Position numbers and translations under genes: made by a program. The notes under the pieces are model-generated. The model was not told the DNA's origin. It made no database searches and worked only from the letters and a program-made list of their open reading frames with translations. From NCBI RefSeq assembly GCF_001542775.1, contig NZ_CP014145.1, positions 682,001 through 746,000 on the forward strand: a stretch of 64,000 bases of DNA, in the 5' to 3' direction. The DNA is from Microterricola viridarii. Its GTDB lineage: Bacteria > Actinomycetota > Actinomycetes > Actinomycetales > Microbacteriaceae. Within the stretch, counting starts at the first letter, position 1. Each line of letters opens with the position of its first letter. Of this stretch, positions 25,593-34,916 are shown piece after piece.

Positions 25593-26357
25593 ATGAGCCT
25601 GCCGAACGAACTGGTGTGGGGGAGTGTGCTCCCGACGCTGCTCGGCGTGGCCGTGCTCGTGGCCGTCACCCTCGCCGTGCTCTGGTTCGCCCGGGTGCCG
25701 CACCGCTGGGCTCCGGCGGCCGCCGTCGCCCGCGGGGCGCTGCAACTCGCCCTCATCAGCGTGGTGCTCAGCGGCATCATCTCGAACCTGCTCTGGGTGG
25801 GCTGCGCCCTGCTCGTCATGTACGGGGTCGCTGCTGCCACGGCCACACGCAGGATCGGTTGGTCGGCCCGCCACGCCGCCGTGGTGTTCGGGGCGATGGC
25901 GGTCGGCATCCTGGTGACGCTCGCCGTCATCTTCTCGACCGGCGCCATCGAGTTCTCGGCCCGTTACCTGCTGGCCATCGGCGGCATCGTCATCGGCAAC
26001 ACGATGAGCATCGCCACCCTCACCGGGCGTCGCTTCGTTGAGGGTGTGATCGCCCGCTGGGACGAGGTGGAGGGCTGGCTGGCGCTGGGCGCTACGCCCC
26101 GCCAGGCGACCCGCGACCTCACCCGGCAGTCGGTGTACGGCGCGTTGATCCCGTCGATCGACCAGACCCGCACGACCGGTCTCGTCACCCTGCCCGGCGC
26201 CTTCGTCGGCGCCATCTTCGGCGGGGTGTCGCCCGTGCAGGCCGGCCTGTTCCAGATCGTGGTGCTCGCGGCGGTCATGGCCGCAGGGTCGATTACCGCG
26301 GTGCTGCTCTCGCAGGCGCTCGCCCCCGTCAGCACCAAGCCGGTGGCCTTGGCCTGA
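25593..26357 (+). CDS. FetB/UPF0014-type ABC transporter permease
   Basis: 254 residues with about seven membrane segments. Family features are RGALQLALISVVLSGI, the central GGIVIGNTMSIATLTGRRF, and LALGATPRQA with RALIPSIDQTRTTGLVTLPG-like text (here YGALIPSIDQTRTTGLVTLP). This is the UPF0014 signature also found in FetB iron exporters. The usual ATP-binding partner (FetA) is not next to it, so it must borrow an ATPase or be encoded apart. Proposed role: metal or ion export. The substrate is unproven. Confidence 0.87.
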   Translation: MSLPNELVWGSVLPTLLGVAVLVAVTLAVLWFARVPHRWAPAAAVARGALQLALISVVLSGIISNLLWVGCALLVMYGVAAATATRRIGWSARHAAVVFGAMAVGILVTLAVIFSTGAIEFSARYLLAIGGIVIGNTMSIATLTGRRFVEGVIARWDEVEGWLALGATPRQATRDLTRQSVYGALIPSIDQTRTTGLVTLPGAFVGAIFGGVSPVQAGLFQIVVLAAVMAAGSITAVLLSQALAPVSTKPVALA

Positions 26358-26381
26358 GAGGCCCGGCGCTAGGCTGTGCCC

Positions 26382-27188
26382 ATGACTGATCAGATCGCGG
26401 TGGCCGTCGCCCAGTTCGCGCCGGGAGCCGACACCGCGGCGAATCTGGCCGAGATCGAGCGGATGACGCGGCTTGCCGCCTCCCGCGGGGCCACGCTCGT
26501 CGTCTTCCCCGAGTACTCCAGCTACTTCACGCCGACCATGGGCCCCGACTGGCTGGCCGCGGCGGAGACGCTGGACGGGCCGTTCGTGCGCGCGCTCGCC
26601 GCACTGGCCAGCGACACCGGTTGTCACATCGTCGCCGGCCTGGTGGAGCGCGCCGAGCGCGTCGACCGGGTGCGCAACACGGTGGTCGCGCTGGCGCCGG
26701 GCACCGGCCTCGCCGCCCTGTACCGCAAGATGCACCTTTACGACGCCTTCGGCATGCGCGAATCCGACTGGGTGGAGGCGGGCGAGATAGCCGAGCCGCA
26801 GCTGTTCGAGCTGGGCGGGGTGCGCGTCGGCCTGCAGACCTGTTACGACATCCGTTTTCCCGAGGTCACCCGTCGGCTGGTCGACGCCGGTGCCGAGCTG
26901 GTGCTGGTGCCGGCCGAGTGGGTGCGCGGCCCGCTCAAGGAGGCGCACTGGCGCACCCTGTGCACGGCGCGCGCGCTCGAGAACACCGTCTACCTGGCCG
27001 CGGCCGACCACGCGCCGCCCGTCGGCGTTGGCAACAGCTTCATCATCGACCCGATGGGGGTCGAGCTGGCGACGATCGGCGAGAGCACGGATGTCGCCGT
27101 CGCCTGGATCTCGCGGGAACGCCTGGCCGCCGTGCGCCAACTGAACCCGGCGCTCGCGCTGCGCCGGTTCACGGTCAGCGCGAAGTGA
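26382..27188 (+). CDS. Carbon-nitrogen hydrolase (nitrilase superfamily)
   Basis: 268 residues from ATG 26382. The catalytic triad is complete: E44 in VVFPEYS, K116 in YRKMHLYDAFG and C154 in GLQTCYDIRFPE. The RFPE following the Cys and YRKxHLxDAF place it among amidases of the omega-amidase/deaminated-glutathione amidase type rather than true nitrilases. It is a cytoplasmic enzyme that hydrolyses an amide. The aminotransferase downstream is convergent. An omega-amidase beside an aminotransferase would fit the glutamine-transaminase route, but the pairing is only suggestive. Confidence 0.9.
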   Translation: MTDQIAVAVAQFAPGADTAANLAEIERMTRLAASRGATLVVFPEYSSYFTPTMGPDWLAAAETLDGPFVRALAALASDTGCHIVAGLVERAERVDRVRNTVVALAPGTGLAALYRKMHLYDAFGMRESDWVEAGEIAEPQLFELGGVRVGLQTCYDIRFPEVTRRLVDAGAELVLVPAEWVRGPLKEAHWRTLCTARALENTVYLAAADHAPPVGVGNSFIIDPMGVELATIGESTDVAVAWISRERLAAVRQLNPALALRRFTVSAK

Positions 27189-27197
27189 GCCGGCGGC

Positions 27198-28397
27198 TCA
27201 GCGCGCGCTGAGCCCGGCCAGCTGCGCCGCAGCGCGCTCCAGCAACTCGAACTTCTTGCAGTAGGCGAAGCGCAGCACCGAGGAGTACTGTGGGCGGCGC
27301 TCTGGGTGCACGAACGCCGTGATCGGCACGGCGACGACCCCGGCGAGCTCGGGCAGCCGTCGGGCGAGCTCGGCGCCGTCGTCGAAACCGAGCGGGGCGG
27401 CATCCGCCACCACGAAATAGCCGCCAGCCGGGCGCGAGACGGCGAACCCGGCCGCGAGCAACCCGGCAGAGAGCACGTCGCGCTTGGCGGAGAGCGTCTC
27501 TGCAATGCCGGTGAAGAAGGAGTCGGGCAGGCCGAGCCCGACCGCGACCGCCGGCTGGAACGGTGCGCCATTCACATAGGTCAGGAACTGCTTGACGGCC
27601 AGGATCGCCGTGATATGGGCAGCGCCCGCCGTGACCCAGCCAATCTTCCACCCGGTGGTGTTGAACGTCTTGCCGGCCGAGCTGATGCTGATCGTGCGCT
27701 CCCGTGCGCCGGGCAACGCCGCGATCGGCAGGTGCTGTCCCTCGAAGGTGAGGTGCTCGTAGACCTCGTCGGTCACGATTAGTACGTCGTGTTTGTGGGC
27801 CAGTTCGACGATCAGCTCAAGGGTGGCGCGCGGCAGCACGGCGCCGGTCGGGTTGTGCGGCGTGTTCACCAGGATGATCCGGGTGCGGTCGTTCACGGCG
27901 GCGCGCAGTTGGTCGAGGTCGGGTTGGAAATCAGGGGAGAGCAGCGGCACCGTGGTGTGCACACCGCCGGCCAGTGCGATCGTCGCGCCGTAGGAGTCGT
28001 AGAACGGCTCGAAGGTGAGCACCTCGTCGCCGGGCTGCACGAAGGCCAGGATGGTGGCCGCGATGGCCTCCGTGGCGCCCGCCGTGACGAGCACCTCGCG
28101 CTCCGGGTCGAGCTGGATGCCGTAGAAGCGGGCCTGGTGGGCTGCGATCGCCTCGAGCAGCACGACCTGCCCGCGCCCCGGCGGGTACTGGTTCACGCCG
28201 TCGCTGATCGCCTGCCGCGCGGCCTCGAGCACCTCGGCCGGGCCGTCCTCGTCCGGGAACCCCTGGCCCAGGTTGATCGCACCCGTGCGCTGGGCGAGAG
28301 CACTCATCTCGGCGAAGATCGTGGCGGCAACGGTGCCGTCGGCGGCCAGGAGGCCCGCACCTGCTGCGGTGCGCTGCCAGGGGGCGAGTGCTCTCAT
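27198..28397 (-). CDS. PLP-dependent class I/II aminotransferase
   Basis: 399 residues. Fold-type I aminotransferase motifs: INLGQGFPDEDGP, YPPGRGQVVLLEAIA, NTPHNPTGAVL and IVTDEVYEHLTFEG. SSAGKTFNTTGWKIGW contains the Schiff-base lysine. The closest subgroup by motif is the kynurenine/methionine aminotransferase or N-succinyldiaminopimelate aminotransferase (DapC-like) type of actinobacteria; the motifs do not separate these. It starts at ATG 28397. It is divergent from the HtrA gene and convergent with the nitrilase gene. Confidence 0.92.
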   Translation of the reverse strand: MRALAPWQRTAAGAGLLAADGTVAATIFAEMSALAQRTGAINLGQGFPDEDGPAEVLEAARQAISDGVNQYPPGRGQVVLLEAIAAHQARFYGIQLDPEREVLVTAGATEAIAATILAFVQPGDEVLTFEPFYDSYGATIALAGGVHTTVPLLSPDFQPDLDQLRAAVNDRTRIILVNTPHNPTGAVLPRATLELIVELAHKHDVLIVTDEVYEHLTFEGQHLPIAALPGARERTISISSAGKTFNTTGWKIGWVTAGAAHITAILAVKQFLTYVNGAPFQPAVAVGLGLPDSFFTGIAETLSAKRDVLSAGLLAAGFAVSRPAGGYFVVADAAPLGFDDGAELARRLPELAGVVAVPITAFVHPERRPQYSSVLRFAYCKKFELLERAAAQLAGLSAR

Positions 28398-28630
28398 CGA
28401 AATCCCGTCTGCTTGGTGCTGCTGTCTACTCGGTGCGTGCTACCCGCTGGCGCCTACTGCGCTGACTGGTATCCCATCAGAGTACGCTGGCGGGAGGCAC
28501 GATCAGGCGGGTCCAGCGATCGCAGGCCGCTCGGACAAGGCTCAACTGATCCCAAGGTAGCTCTCAGCTTTCCCATAAACATTGCACAGCCACCGGGTAG
28601 ATGCTTGAGCTTGCTTGGAAGGAGCAACCA

Positions 28631-30454
28631 ATGACCGACAACACCAACCCGGACTCTGCCCTGCCGGTGCCCGAGGAGAACACTCCCGCTGCGGCGCCTG
28701 TGGAGCCGGCCGTCCCCGCCGCAGCCGAGGCTGCCGCGGCACCCGCCACCGACCCGACCCCGGCCGTGCCCGAGGTTGCGCCGGCCGTGCCACAGGTTGC
28801 TCCCGCAGCCGCCGAGGCCGCTCCTGCAGCTCCCGCCACGCCGGTGGTCGCCCCGGCAGCCGCAGAGAGTGCCCCGCCGCCCGCCGCAGCGCCCGCAGCC
28901 CCGGCTCCCGCCGCAGCCCCGGCTCCCGCCGCAGCCCCGGCTGCTGCCGCTGCTCCCGCGTACGGCGCGGCACAGCCGAACGCCACCGTCTACGCGCCGG
29001 ACACGCCGCCGCAGCCCTACGCTGGCCAGCACACTGGCCAGCCTGCCTACGCGCAGCACCCCGGCCAGCCGGCCAGCTACCCCCAGCAGGGTGGCTACCC
29101 CCAGCAGAACGGCCAGCAGCAGAACGGCCAGCAGCAGACGCAGCCGACCGTTCCACTGCCCGGCGCCGCCTTCGGCATCGGTGGACCGGCCGGCCCCGGC
29201 GGCCCCACTGGCCCCGGTCAGCAGGGCGCAGCAGCGCCCGCCCCGAAGCGCACCGGAGTCGGCATGCTCGCCGCCGCCCTCGTGATCGGCGCCCTCGTCG
29301 GCGGTGGATCCGCCGCCGGTGTGATGGCGATCGCCAACAGCCAGGACCAGGGCCGCGCGAGCTCGACAGCCGCAGCCCCGCAGAACGTGGTCGTCAACAA
29401 CACCAAGTCGGTCACCGAGATCACCGCCGTCGCCGCCAAGGCGACACCGAGCGTTGTCACGATCTCCGTCACCGGCCAGAACGGTGCGGGAACCGGTTCG
29501 GGCGTCGTGCTCAGCGCCGACGGCTACGTGCTCACCAACACGCACGTGGTCACACTGGACGGCGAGACCTCCGACCCGAAGATCCAGGTCACCATGAGCG
29601 ACGGATCGCTCTACGAGGCGAGCATCGTCGGCACCGACCCGATCTCCGACCTCGCCGTCATCCAGCTGAAGGGCGCCAGCGGCCTCACCCCGCTGACGTT
29701 CGCCGACTCGAGCAAGCTCAACGTTGGTGACACCGCCATCGCGATCGGCGCCCCGCTCGGGCTCTCCGGCACCGTCACCAACGGCATCGTGAGCGCGCTG
29801 AACCGCAGCATCACGGTGGCATCCTCTGCTGTGCCGTCCACGCCCCAGCAGGACAACACGACCCCCACCCCGAACGACCAGTTCCCGTTCAACTTCGACA
29901 TCCCCGGCCAGGGCGGCCAGTCGCAGCAGGCGCCGTCGACCTCCACCGGAACGATCTCACTCGCTGTCGTCCAGACGGATGCCGCCATCAACCCCGGCAA
30001 CTCGGGCGGCGCACTGCTGAACGACAAGGGCGAGCTGATCGGTATCAACGTGGCGATCGCCACGGCGGGCAGCTCGAGCGGCGGATCCGGCAGCATCGGC
30101 GTCGGTTTCGCCATCCCGGCGAACCTGGCCGAGCGCATCTCCAGTGAGCTGATCAAGGACGGCCAGGCCACCCACGGCCTGCTCGGCGCGACGGTCTCAG
30201 CGGCCGCCGGCGTGCAGGGCAGCACCACGGTCGGTGCGTACGTCGCCGACGTCACCGCCGGCGGCCCGGCCGCCACGGCCGGTCTGCAGAAGGGCGATGT
30301 GATCACCCGCTTCAACGGTGTGCCGATCACCGACGCCAACGACTTGACCGCGCAGGTGCGCACCGTGGCGGGCGGCGGCGACGCCACCCTCACCTACGTG
30401 CGCGACGGAAAGAGCTACGACGTCGACGTCACGCTCGGCACGCTGGGGAGCTGA
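28631..30454 (+). CDS. HtrA/DegP-like serine protease with PDZ domain
   Basis: About 607 residues from ATG 28631, 6 bases after the strong site GGAAGGAG (28617-28624). Order: an Ala/Pro-rich cytoplasmic N-terminus of about 130 residues; a Gln/Gly/Pro-rich stretch; one membrane helix (MLAAALVIGALVGGGSAAGV); a trypsin-like domain; and a C-terminal PDZ domain (GPAATAGLQKGDVITRFNGV). The catalytic triad is His305 (TNTHVV), Asp340 (ISDLAVIQL) and Ser458 (NPGNSGGALL). It acts outside the membrane in envelope protein quality control. Its long disordered N-terminus is typical of actinobacterial members. A hairpin terminator follows. Confidence 0.95.
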   Translation: MTDNTNPDSALPVPEENTPAAAPVEPAVPAAAEAAAAPATDPTPAVPEVAPAVPQVAPAAAEAAPAAPATPVVAPAAAESAPPPAAAPAAPAPAAAPAPAAAPAAAAAPAYGAAQPNATVYAPDTPPQPYAGQHTGQPAYAQHPGQPASYPQQGGYPQQNGQQQNGQQQTQPTVPLPGAAFGIGGPAGPGGPTGPGQQGAAAPAPKRTGVGMLAAALVIGALVGGGSAAGVMAIANSQDQGRASSTAAAPQNVVVNNTKSVTEITAVAAKATPSVVTISVTGQNGAGTGSGVVLSADGYVLTNTHVVTLDGETSDPKIQVTMSDGSLYEASIVGTDPISDLAVIQLKGASGLTPLTFADSSKLNVGDTAIAIGAPLGLSGTVTNGIVSALNRSITVASSAVPSTPQQDNTTPTPNDQFPFNFDIPGQGGQSQQAPSTSTGTISLAVVQTDAAINPGNSGGALLNDKGELIGINVAIATAGSSSGGSGSIGVGFAIPANLAERISSELIKDGQATHGLLGATVSAAAGVQGSTTVGAYVADVTAGGPAATAGLQKGDVITRFNGVPITDANDLTAQVRTVAGGGDATLTYVRDGKSYDVDVTLGTLGS

Positions 30455-30509
30455 CCCGGCGGCTGACCCGGGGAGTTCACCCGGGCAGCCACCCTCGCTC
30501 CTTTCACGC

Positions 30510-30545
30510 AGCGCCGCCCGGCCACATGGCCGGGCGGCGCTGTTC
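30510..30545 (+). terminator. Terminator of the HtrA gene
   Basis: A perfect 14-bp GC-rich stem (AGCGCCGCCCGGCC and its complement) with loop ACAT, followed by GTT. The T-run is weak, but the hairpin is very stable. Confidence 0.75.
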
Positions 30546-30597
30546 GCGTTGCGGGTGCCTGATAAGCTCGCAAGTCCAGTTTCAACGAGTGGGTGAG

Positions 30598-31650
30598 ATG
30601 AACGACACGGTGTCGGGTGACGCAGTCGCAGAGCTTCCAGGTGTTTCCTATGTGATGCCGGTGCTCAATGAAGTGACCCACGTGCGGGCCGCAGTCGACA
30701 GCCTGCTGAACCAGGATTATGCCGGCCCCTTCGAGGTCGCCCTCGCCCTGGGGCCGAGTATCGACGGCACGACAGAGCTGGTCGAGGACATGGCGCGGGT
30801 CGACCCGCGCATCCGCGTTGTGCCGAACGAGGTCGGCTCGACCCCCTCGGGCCTGAACGTCGCCATCCGCGCCTCCAAGTACCCGATCATCATCCGCGTC
30901 GACGCGCACTCCGTGCTGCCGCCGGACTATGCCCGCATCGCCGTCGAGACGCTGCTGCGCACCGGGGCCGCCAACGTCGGCGGCATCATGGACGCCCAGG
31001 GCAGAGCCCGTTCCAGCGCGCCGTCGCCCGGGCCTACGGCTCCCGCGTCGGCCTCGGCGGTTCCTCCTTCCACGTCGGCGGCGAGGAGGGCCCGGCAGAG
31101 ACCGTCTACCTCGGCTGCTTCCGGCGCGAGGCGATCGAGGCCGTCGGGCTCTTCGACGAGGGCATCAAGCGCGGCCAGGACTGGGAGCTCAACCGGCGCC
31201 TGCGCAAGGCCGGCGGCGTCGTCTGGTTCACGCCGAAGCTCACCGTGACCTACCGGCCGAGGCCGAGCGTCAAGCGCCTGGTCAAGCAGATGCTCTCGAC
31301 CGGGATGTGGCGCGGCGAGCTGGCCCGCCGGTTCCCCGACAGCAACGGCATCCGCTATTTCATCCCCCGGTGATGGTGCTCGGCGTCACGATCGGGATCC
31401 TGCTCGGCGTCGGCGGCCTCATCCAGGCCCTCGCGGGCGCCTGGCCGTGGCTGTTGTTCGGCCTCGCCGCCCCGCTGTCTACGCGCTGTTCGTGCTTCTG
31501 GCGGCGATCGGCAACCTGCATGTGCTCGGATTACGCAGCACGCTCTGGTTTCTCCTAGTGTTGCCGTGCATCCACTTTTCGTGGGGCATTGGATTCGTGC
31601 TGGGCTATCTCAAGCTCACGAGCAACATCACGGCACACAACGGAAGGTGA
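30598..31650 (+). pseudogene. Glycosyltransferase family 2 with membrane C-terminus, frameshifted in this assembly
   Basis: Start at ATG 30598. The first frame encodes a GT2 domain: SYVMPVLNEVTHVRAAVDSL, then IIIRVDAHSVLPPDYARIAV (DxH in place of DxD). One missing C at 31007-31009 moves the frame; the second part reads GLGGSSFHVGG, TVYLGCFRREAIEAVGLFDE and KRGQDWELNRRLRKAGG, the acceptor part of GT2 enzymes. Further missing Cs at 31364-31368 and 31470-31473 lead to the membrane end (AVYALFVLLAAIGNLHVLGL). Repaired, the product has about 351 residues. All three breaks are in C-runs, so sequencing error is the likely cause. It is the first gene of the cell-wall glycopolymer locus. Confidence 0.85.
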
Positions 31651-31652
31651 CC

Positions 31653-32465
31653 ATGGCGCAGGCAACACCCAATCAGGGGCGCCCCTCATCGATCGCAGAG
31701 CTGCGGGCCGTGGCTCAGCCGCCCGAGGTGCGCTCGCGTCGTAACGCCGAGCACTGGACGGCATCCCTCTACCTGCGCGACCTCTCGCCGTACCTGACCT
31801 GGATGCTGCTGAAGACGCGCATCTCGGCGAACGGTGTCACCGGTCTGATGATCCTGGTCGGCTGGTCGACGGCCGCCGCGCTGCTGATCCCCGGCATCTG
31901 GGGCGCGGCCCTCGCACTGCTGCTCGGCCAGCTGCAGATGCTCGTCGACTGCTCCGACGGTGAGGTCGCCCGCTGGCGCCGCACCTCCTCGCCGGCAGGC
32001 GTGTTCCTGGACAAGGTGGGCCATTACTCGACCGAGGCGCTGATCCCGCTCGCCCTCGGCATCCGTGCCGCCGCCTACCCGTTCGAGACCCCGGAGGACT
32101 TCCTCTGGACCACTCTTGCCGGCCTGCTCGCGCTGTTCATCGTTCTGAACAAGGCGCTCAACGACATGGTGCACGTCGCCCGTGCCAACGCCGGCCTGGC
32201 CAAGCTCGCCGACACACACGGCGAATCGGCGCCCACCGGCGGTCTCGTCGCCACGCTGCGCAAGGTCGCCCGCTTCGTGCCGTTCCACCGGCTCTACCAC
32301 TCGGTGGAACTCACCATGCTGATCTTCGCGGCGGCGCTCATCGGGCTCTTCACCGGCCAGCCGATCACCGACCGGGTGCTGCTGATCGCCCTCGTGCCGC
32401 TCTCGCTGCTCGCTCTGTTCGGGCACTTCCTCGCGATCATGGCCTCCAAGCGTGTCCGTTCCTAA
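31653..32465 (+). CDS. CDP-alcohol phosphatidyl/phosphotransferase family protein
   Basis: 270 residues from ATG 31653, 2 bases after the glycosyltransferase stop. The family motif is D99-x2-D102-G-x2-A-R107-x8-G116-x3-D120-x3-H124. The last residue, normally the catalytic Asp, is His here. About five or six membrane helices surround it. The enzyme class joins a CDP-activated alcohol to an acceptor alcohol in the membrane. With a nucleotidyltransferase and TagF-like gene in the same locus, the product is probably a phosphate-linked wall polymer unit or lipid carrier. The His variant could change activity or mark a subfamily. Confidence 0.87.
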   Translation: MAQATPNQGRPSSIAELRAVAQPPEVRSRRNAEHWTASLYLRDLSPYLTWMLLKTRISANGVTGLMILVGWSTAAALLIPGIWGAALALLLGQLQMLVDCSDGEVARWRRTSSPAGVFLDKVGHYSTEALIPLALGIRAAAYPFETPEDFLWTTLAGLLALFIVLNKALNDMVHVARANAGLAKLADTHGESAPTGGLVATLRKVARFVPFHRLYHSVELTMLIFAAALIGLFTGQPITDRVLLIALVPLSLLALFGHFLAIMASKRVRS

Positions 32466-33354
32466 CCGTTCGCTGGGGGAGCCCGTCGAAACCCCGCGGG
32501 TCGGCGTGGTCGTGCTCACCCAGGGCACACGGCCGGACGACCTCGACCGGGGCCTCCGTAGCATCCTGAACCAGCAGGGCGTCGTGCTCGACGTCGTCTG
32601 CGTCGGCAACGGCTGGCAACCGGTCGGCCTGCCCGAAGGCGTCAAGACGCTCGGCCTGCCAGAGAACCTCGGCATCCCCGCCGGCCGCAACCGTGGCGTC
32701 GCGCAGGTGAGCGGCGAGTACATCTTCTTCCTCGACGACGACGCCAGCATCCCGGATGCCGGCTTCCTCCGTGCGGCGATCGGCCAGTTGCAGGCTGACC
32801 CCGGAATCGGCCTGCTGCAGCCGCAGGTCGTCGACCCGAGCGGCACCACCTCACCCCGGCGCTGGATCCCGCGCATCCGCAAAGGCGAACCAGATCACTC
32901 CAGCAACGTGTTCTCGGTCTGGGAGGGCGCGGTGCTGCTGCCGCGCGCCGTCTTCGACGCGACCGGCGGCTGGGCCGAGCCGTTCTTCTATGCGCACGAG
33001 GGCATCGAACTGGCGTGGCGGGTCTGGAACACGGGCAAGCGCGCCTGGTACGCCGGCGACCTCATCGCCAACCACCCCGTCATCCAGCCCACCCGGCATA
33101 GCTACTACTACCGGCTGAACGCGCGCAACCGGGTCTGGCTGGCCAGGCGCAACCTGCCCGCCGTGCTGGTGCCGCTCTACGTCGGAAGCTGGACGGCCAT
33201 TCAGCTGCTGCGTTGGTGGCGGCATCCGAAGGCCCTGAAGGCCTGGTTCGGCGGCTGGCGCGAGGGTTGGCGGGCCGATCCGGGGGAGCGCACACCGATG
33301 TCGTGGCGCACCGTGTGGCGCATGACACTGGCCGGGCGGCCACCGATCGTCTAA
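32452..33354 (+). CDS. Glycosyltransferase family 2
   Basis: 300 residues from GTG 32452, overlapping the previous gene by 14 bases. GT-A fold motifs: VGVVVLTQGTRPDDLDRGL, NLGIPAGRNRGVAQVSGEY, then IFFLDDDASI, where DDD is the metal/nucleotide site. Next is WEGAVLLPRAVFDATGGWAE and, in EPFFYAHEGIELAWRVW, an ED-like acceptor motif. It has no membrane span, so it probably works at the cytoplasmic membrane face. Its layout resembles rhamnosyl- and galactofuranosyl-type transferases. The sugar is not predictable. It is part of the wall-glycopolymer locus. Confidence 0.9.
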   Translation: MSVPNRSLGEPVETPRVGVVVLTQGTRPDDLDRGLRSILNQQGVVLDVVCVGNGWQPVGLPEGVKTLGLPENLGIPAGRNRGVAQVSGEYIFFLDDDASIPDAGFLRAAIGQLQADPGIGLLQPQVVDPSGTTSPRRWIPRIRKGEPDHSSNVFSVWEGAVLLPRAVFDATGGWAEPFFYAHEGIELAWRVWNTGKRAWYAGDLIANHPVIQPTRHSYYYRLNARNRVWLARRNLPAVLVPLYVGSWTAIQLLRWWRHPKALKAWFGGWREGWRADPGERTPMSWRTVWRMTLAGRPPIV

Positions 33355-33417
33355 CGATTCGGTGTATGACGCCCGTTCTGGGGTATTGAGTCCGCGGCGC
33401 TCTGTACGCTTGAGCAC

Positions 33418-34733
33418 GTGGGTATTCGGAAAGACATGCGCAACGCCATCAAGCTCGTCAGGGGCGTTATGGCGTCCCGCAAAGCACAGGGCCAGCTGCT
33501 CGAGAAGCTAGCGGCGCAGGCCCCGCTGAAGCCGGGCAAGTACAAGGTGGGTGTGTACTTCGCCGACGGCAAGGTCAACATGTACCAGATGCGGCAGTGG
33601 TACAAGCCGCTCGCGAAACTCGCCGAGACCTGGCCGGTTCTGGTGCTCAGCCGGGCGTCCGGCGCCGCCATCACCATGCTCGACGAGGCCCCGGTGCCCG
33701 TCGCCTATGTGCGCAAGGTCGTCGACCTGGAGCGGGTGATTCACGAGCAGGACCTGCGCGTGATCTTCTACGTCAACCAGAACGCCAAGAACTTCCAGAT
33801 GATGCGCTACGGGCGCCGCTGGCACGTTTTCATCAACCACGGTGAGAGCGACAAGATGTACATGACCACGAACCAGTTCAAGGCCTACGACTACTCGCTG
33901 ATCGCGGGGGATGCCGCCAGGGCCCGCCTCGGCAAGGTGCTCTGGGACTACGACTTCGACAAGCGCGCCCTGCCGATCGGCCGCCCGCAGGCCGACCATT
34001 ACGTCGACGACGCTGCGCTGCCCGCTGTGTTCGCCCAGAAGGAGGGGCCGGATGCCCGCGAGGTCGTGCTCTACGCGCCCACTTGGGAGGGGACCGGGGA
34101 GCCGCCGCCTACGGCTCCATCGCCACCCACGGCGTCGCCCTGATCGCCGGCCTGTTGGCCAGCCCCCGGCACCGCGTGATCTACCGGCCGCACCCGCGCT
34201 CTGGCGTGCTCGAGCCGTCATACGCGGCAGCGAACCGCGAGATCGTGCGCATGATCGCTGCGGCGAACGCGGCCGACCCGAGTGCGCAGCACGTCTACGA
34301 CACCGGGCCCCAGCTGGGGTGGCAGTTGGTCGTGGCCGATGTGGCCATCGTCGACATCTCGGCGATGGTCTACGACCGGCTCGCCGCGGGTAAGCCGCTG
34401 CTGATCACCCGCCCGGTGAACCCGGCCGCCGAGATCGACACGAGCGGCTACCTCTCCGACTGCGAGTGGCTGAGCGCCGCGGATGCCGGCAACATCGTCT
34501 CCATCGTCGACGAGCTCACTCACGGAGATGCAGCCCAGGCGCGGCTGCGCCGCTGGGTCAGCTACTACTTCGGCGACACCAGCCCCGGTGCCGCGACCAA
34601 GCGCTTCCACGACAGCATCGGCCACCTGATGGGGGAGTGGGACAAGCACGCGGCCCTGCACGCCAGCGATGCAGTGTTCGACGACCACGACGTGCGCGGC
34701 GAGCTCGAGGACTCCGACGAGATCGAGGCGTAA
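33418..34733 (+). pseudogene. TagF-like CDP-glycerol glycerophosphotransferase, frameshifted in this assembly
   Basis: GTG start at 33418. The first frame (to about 34090) has ADGKVNMYQMRQWYKPLAKL and WHVFINHGESDKMYMTTNQF, and ends in VLYAPTWEG. One missing G in the run 34089-34092 shifts the frame. The second part reads YRPHPRSGVLEPSYAAAN and LVVADVAIVDISAMVYDRLA, then GKPLLITRP. NHGESDK, APTWEG, RPHPR and the D-x-S-A-x-x-YD block are the signature blocks of CDP-glycerol:poly(glycerophosphate) glycerophosphotransferases. Repaired, the product has about 439 residues. It would add phospho-alditol units to a wall polymer at the membrane. The break is in a G-run and is probably a sequencing error. 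Confidence 0.85.
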
Positions 34734-34916
34734 GCCGTCGAGCGGGGGCTCTGCACGGTCGCAGGCCGTCGGACTGTGCGCGCGGCCCCGGTCGATCCGC
34801 CGCCGACGCGGTGGCTGGCAGGCCGGCGGGCCGTAGCCGGTCAGCGGATGCGGGCCCGGAATCTGCCCGATTCGGCCACTTTCTGCGGCGTGTCGCGGCT
34901 CGTCTCCGCGGACCGG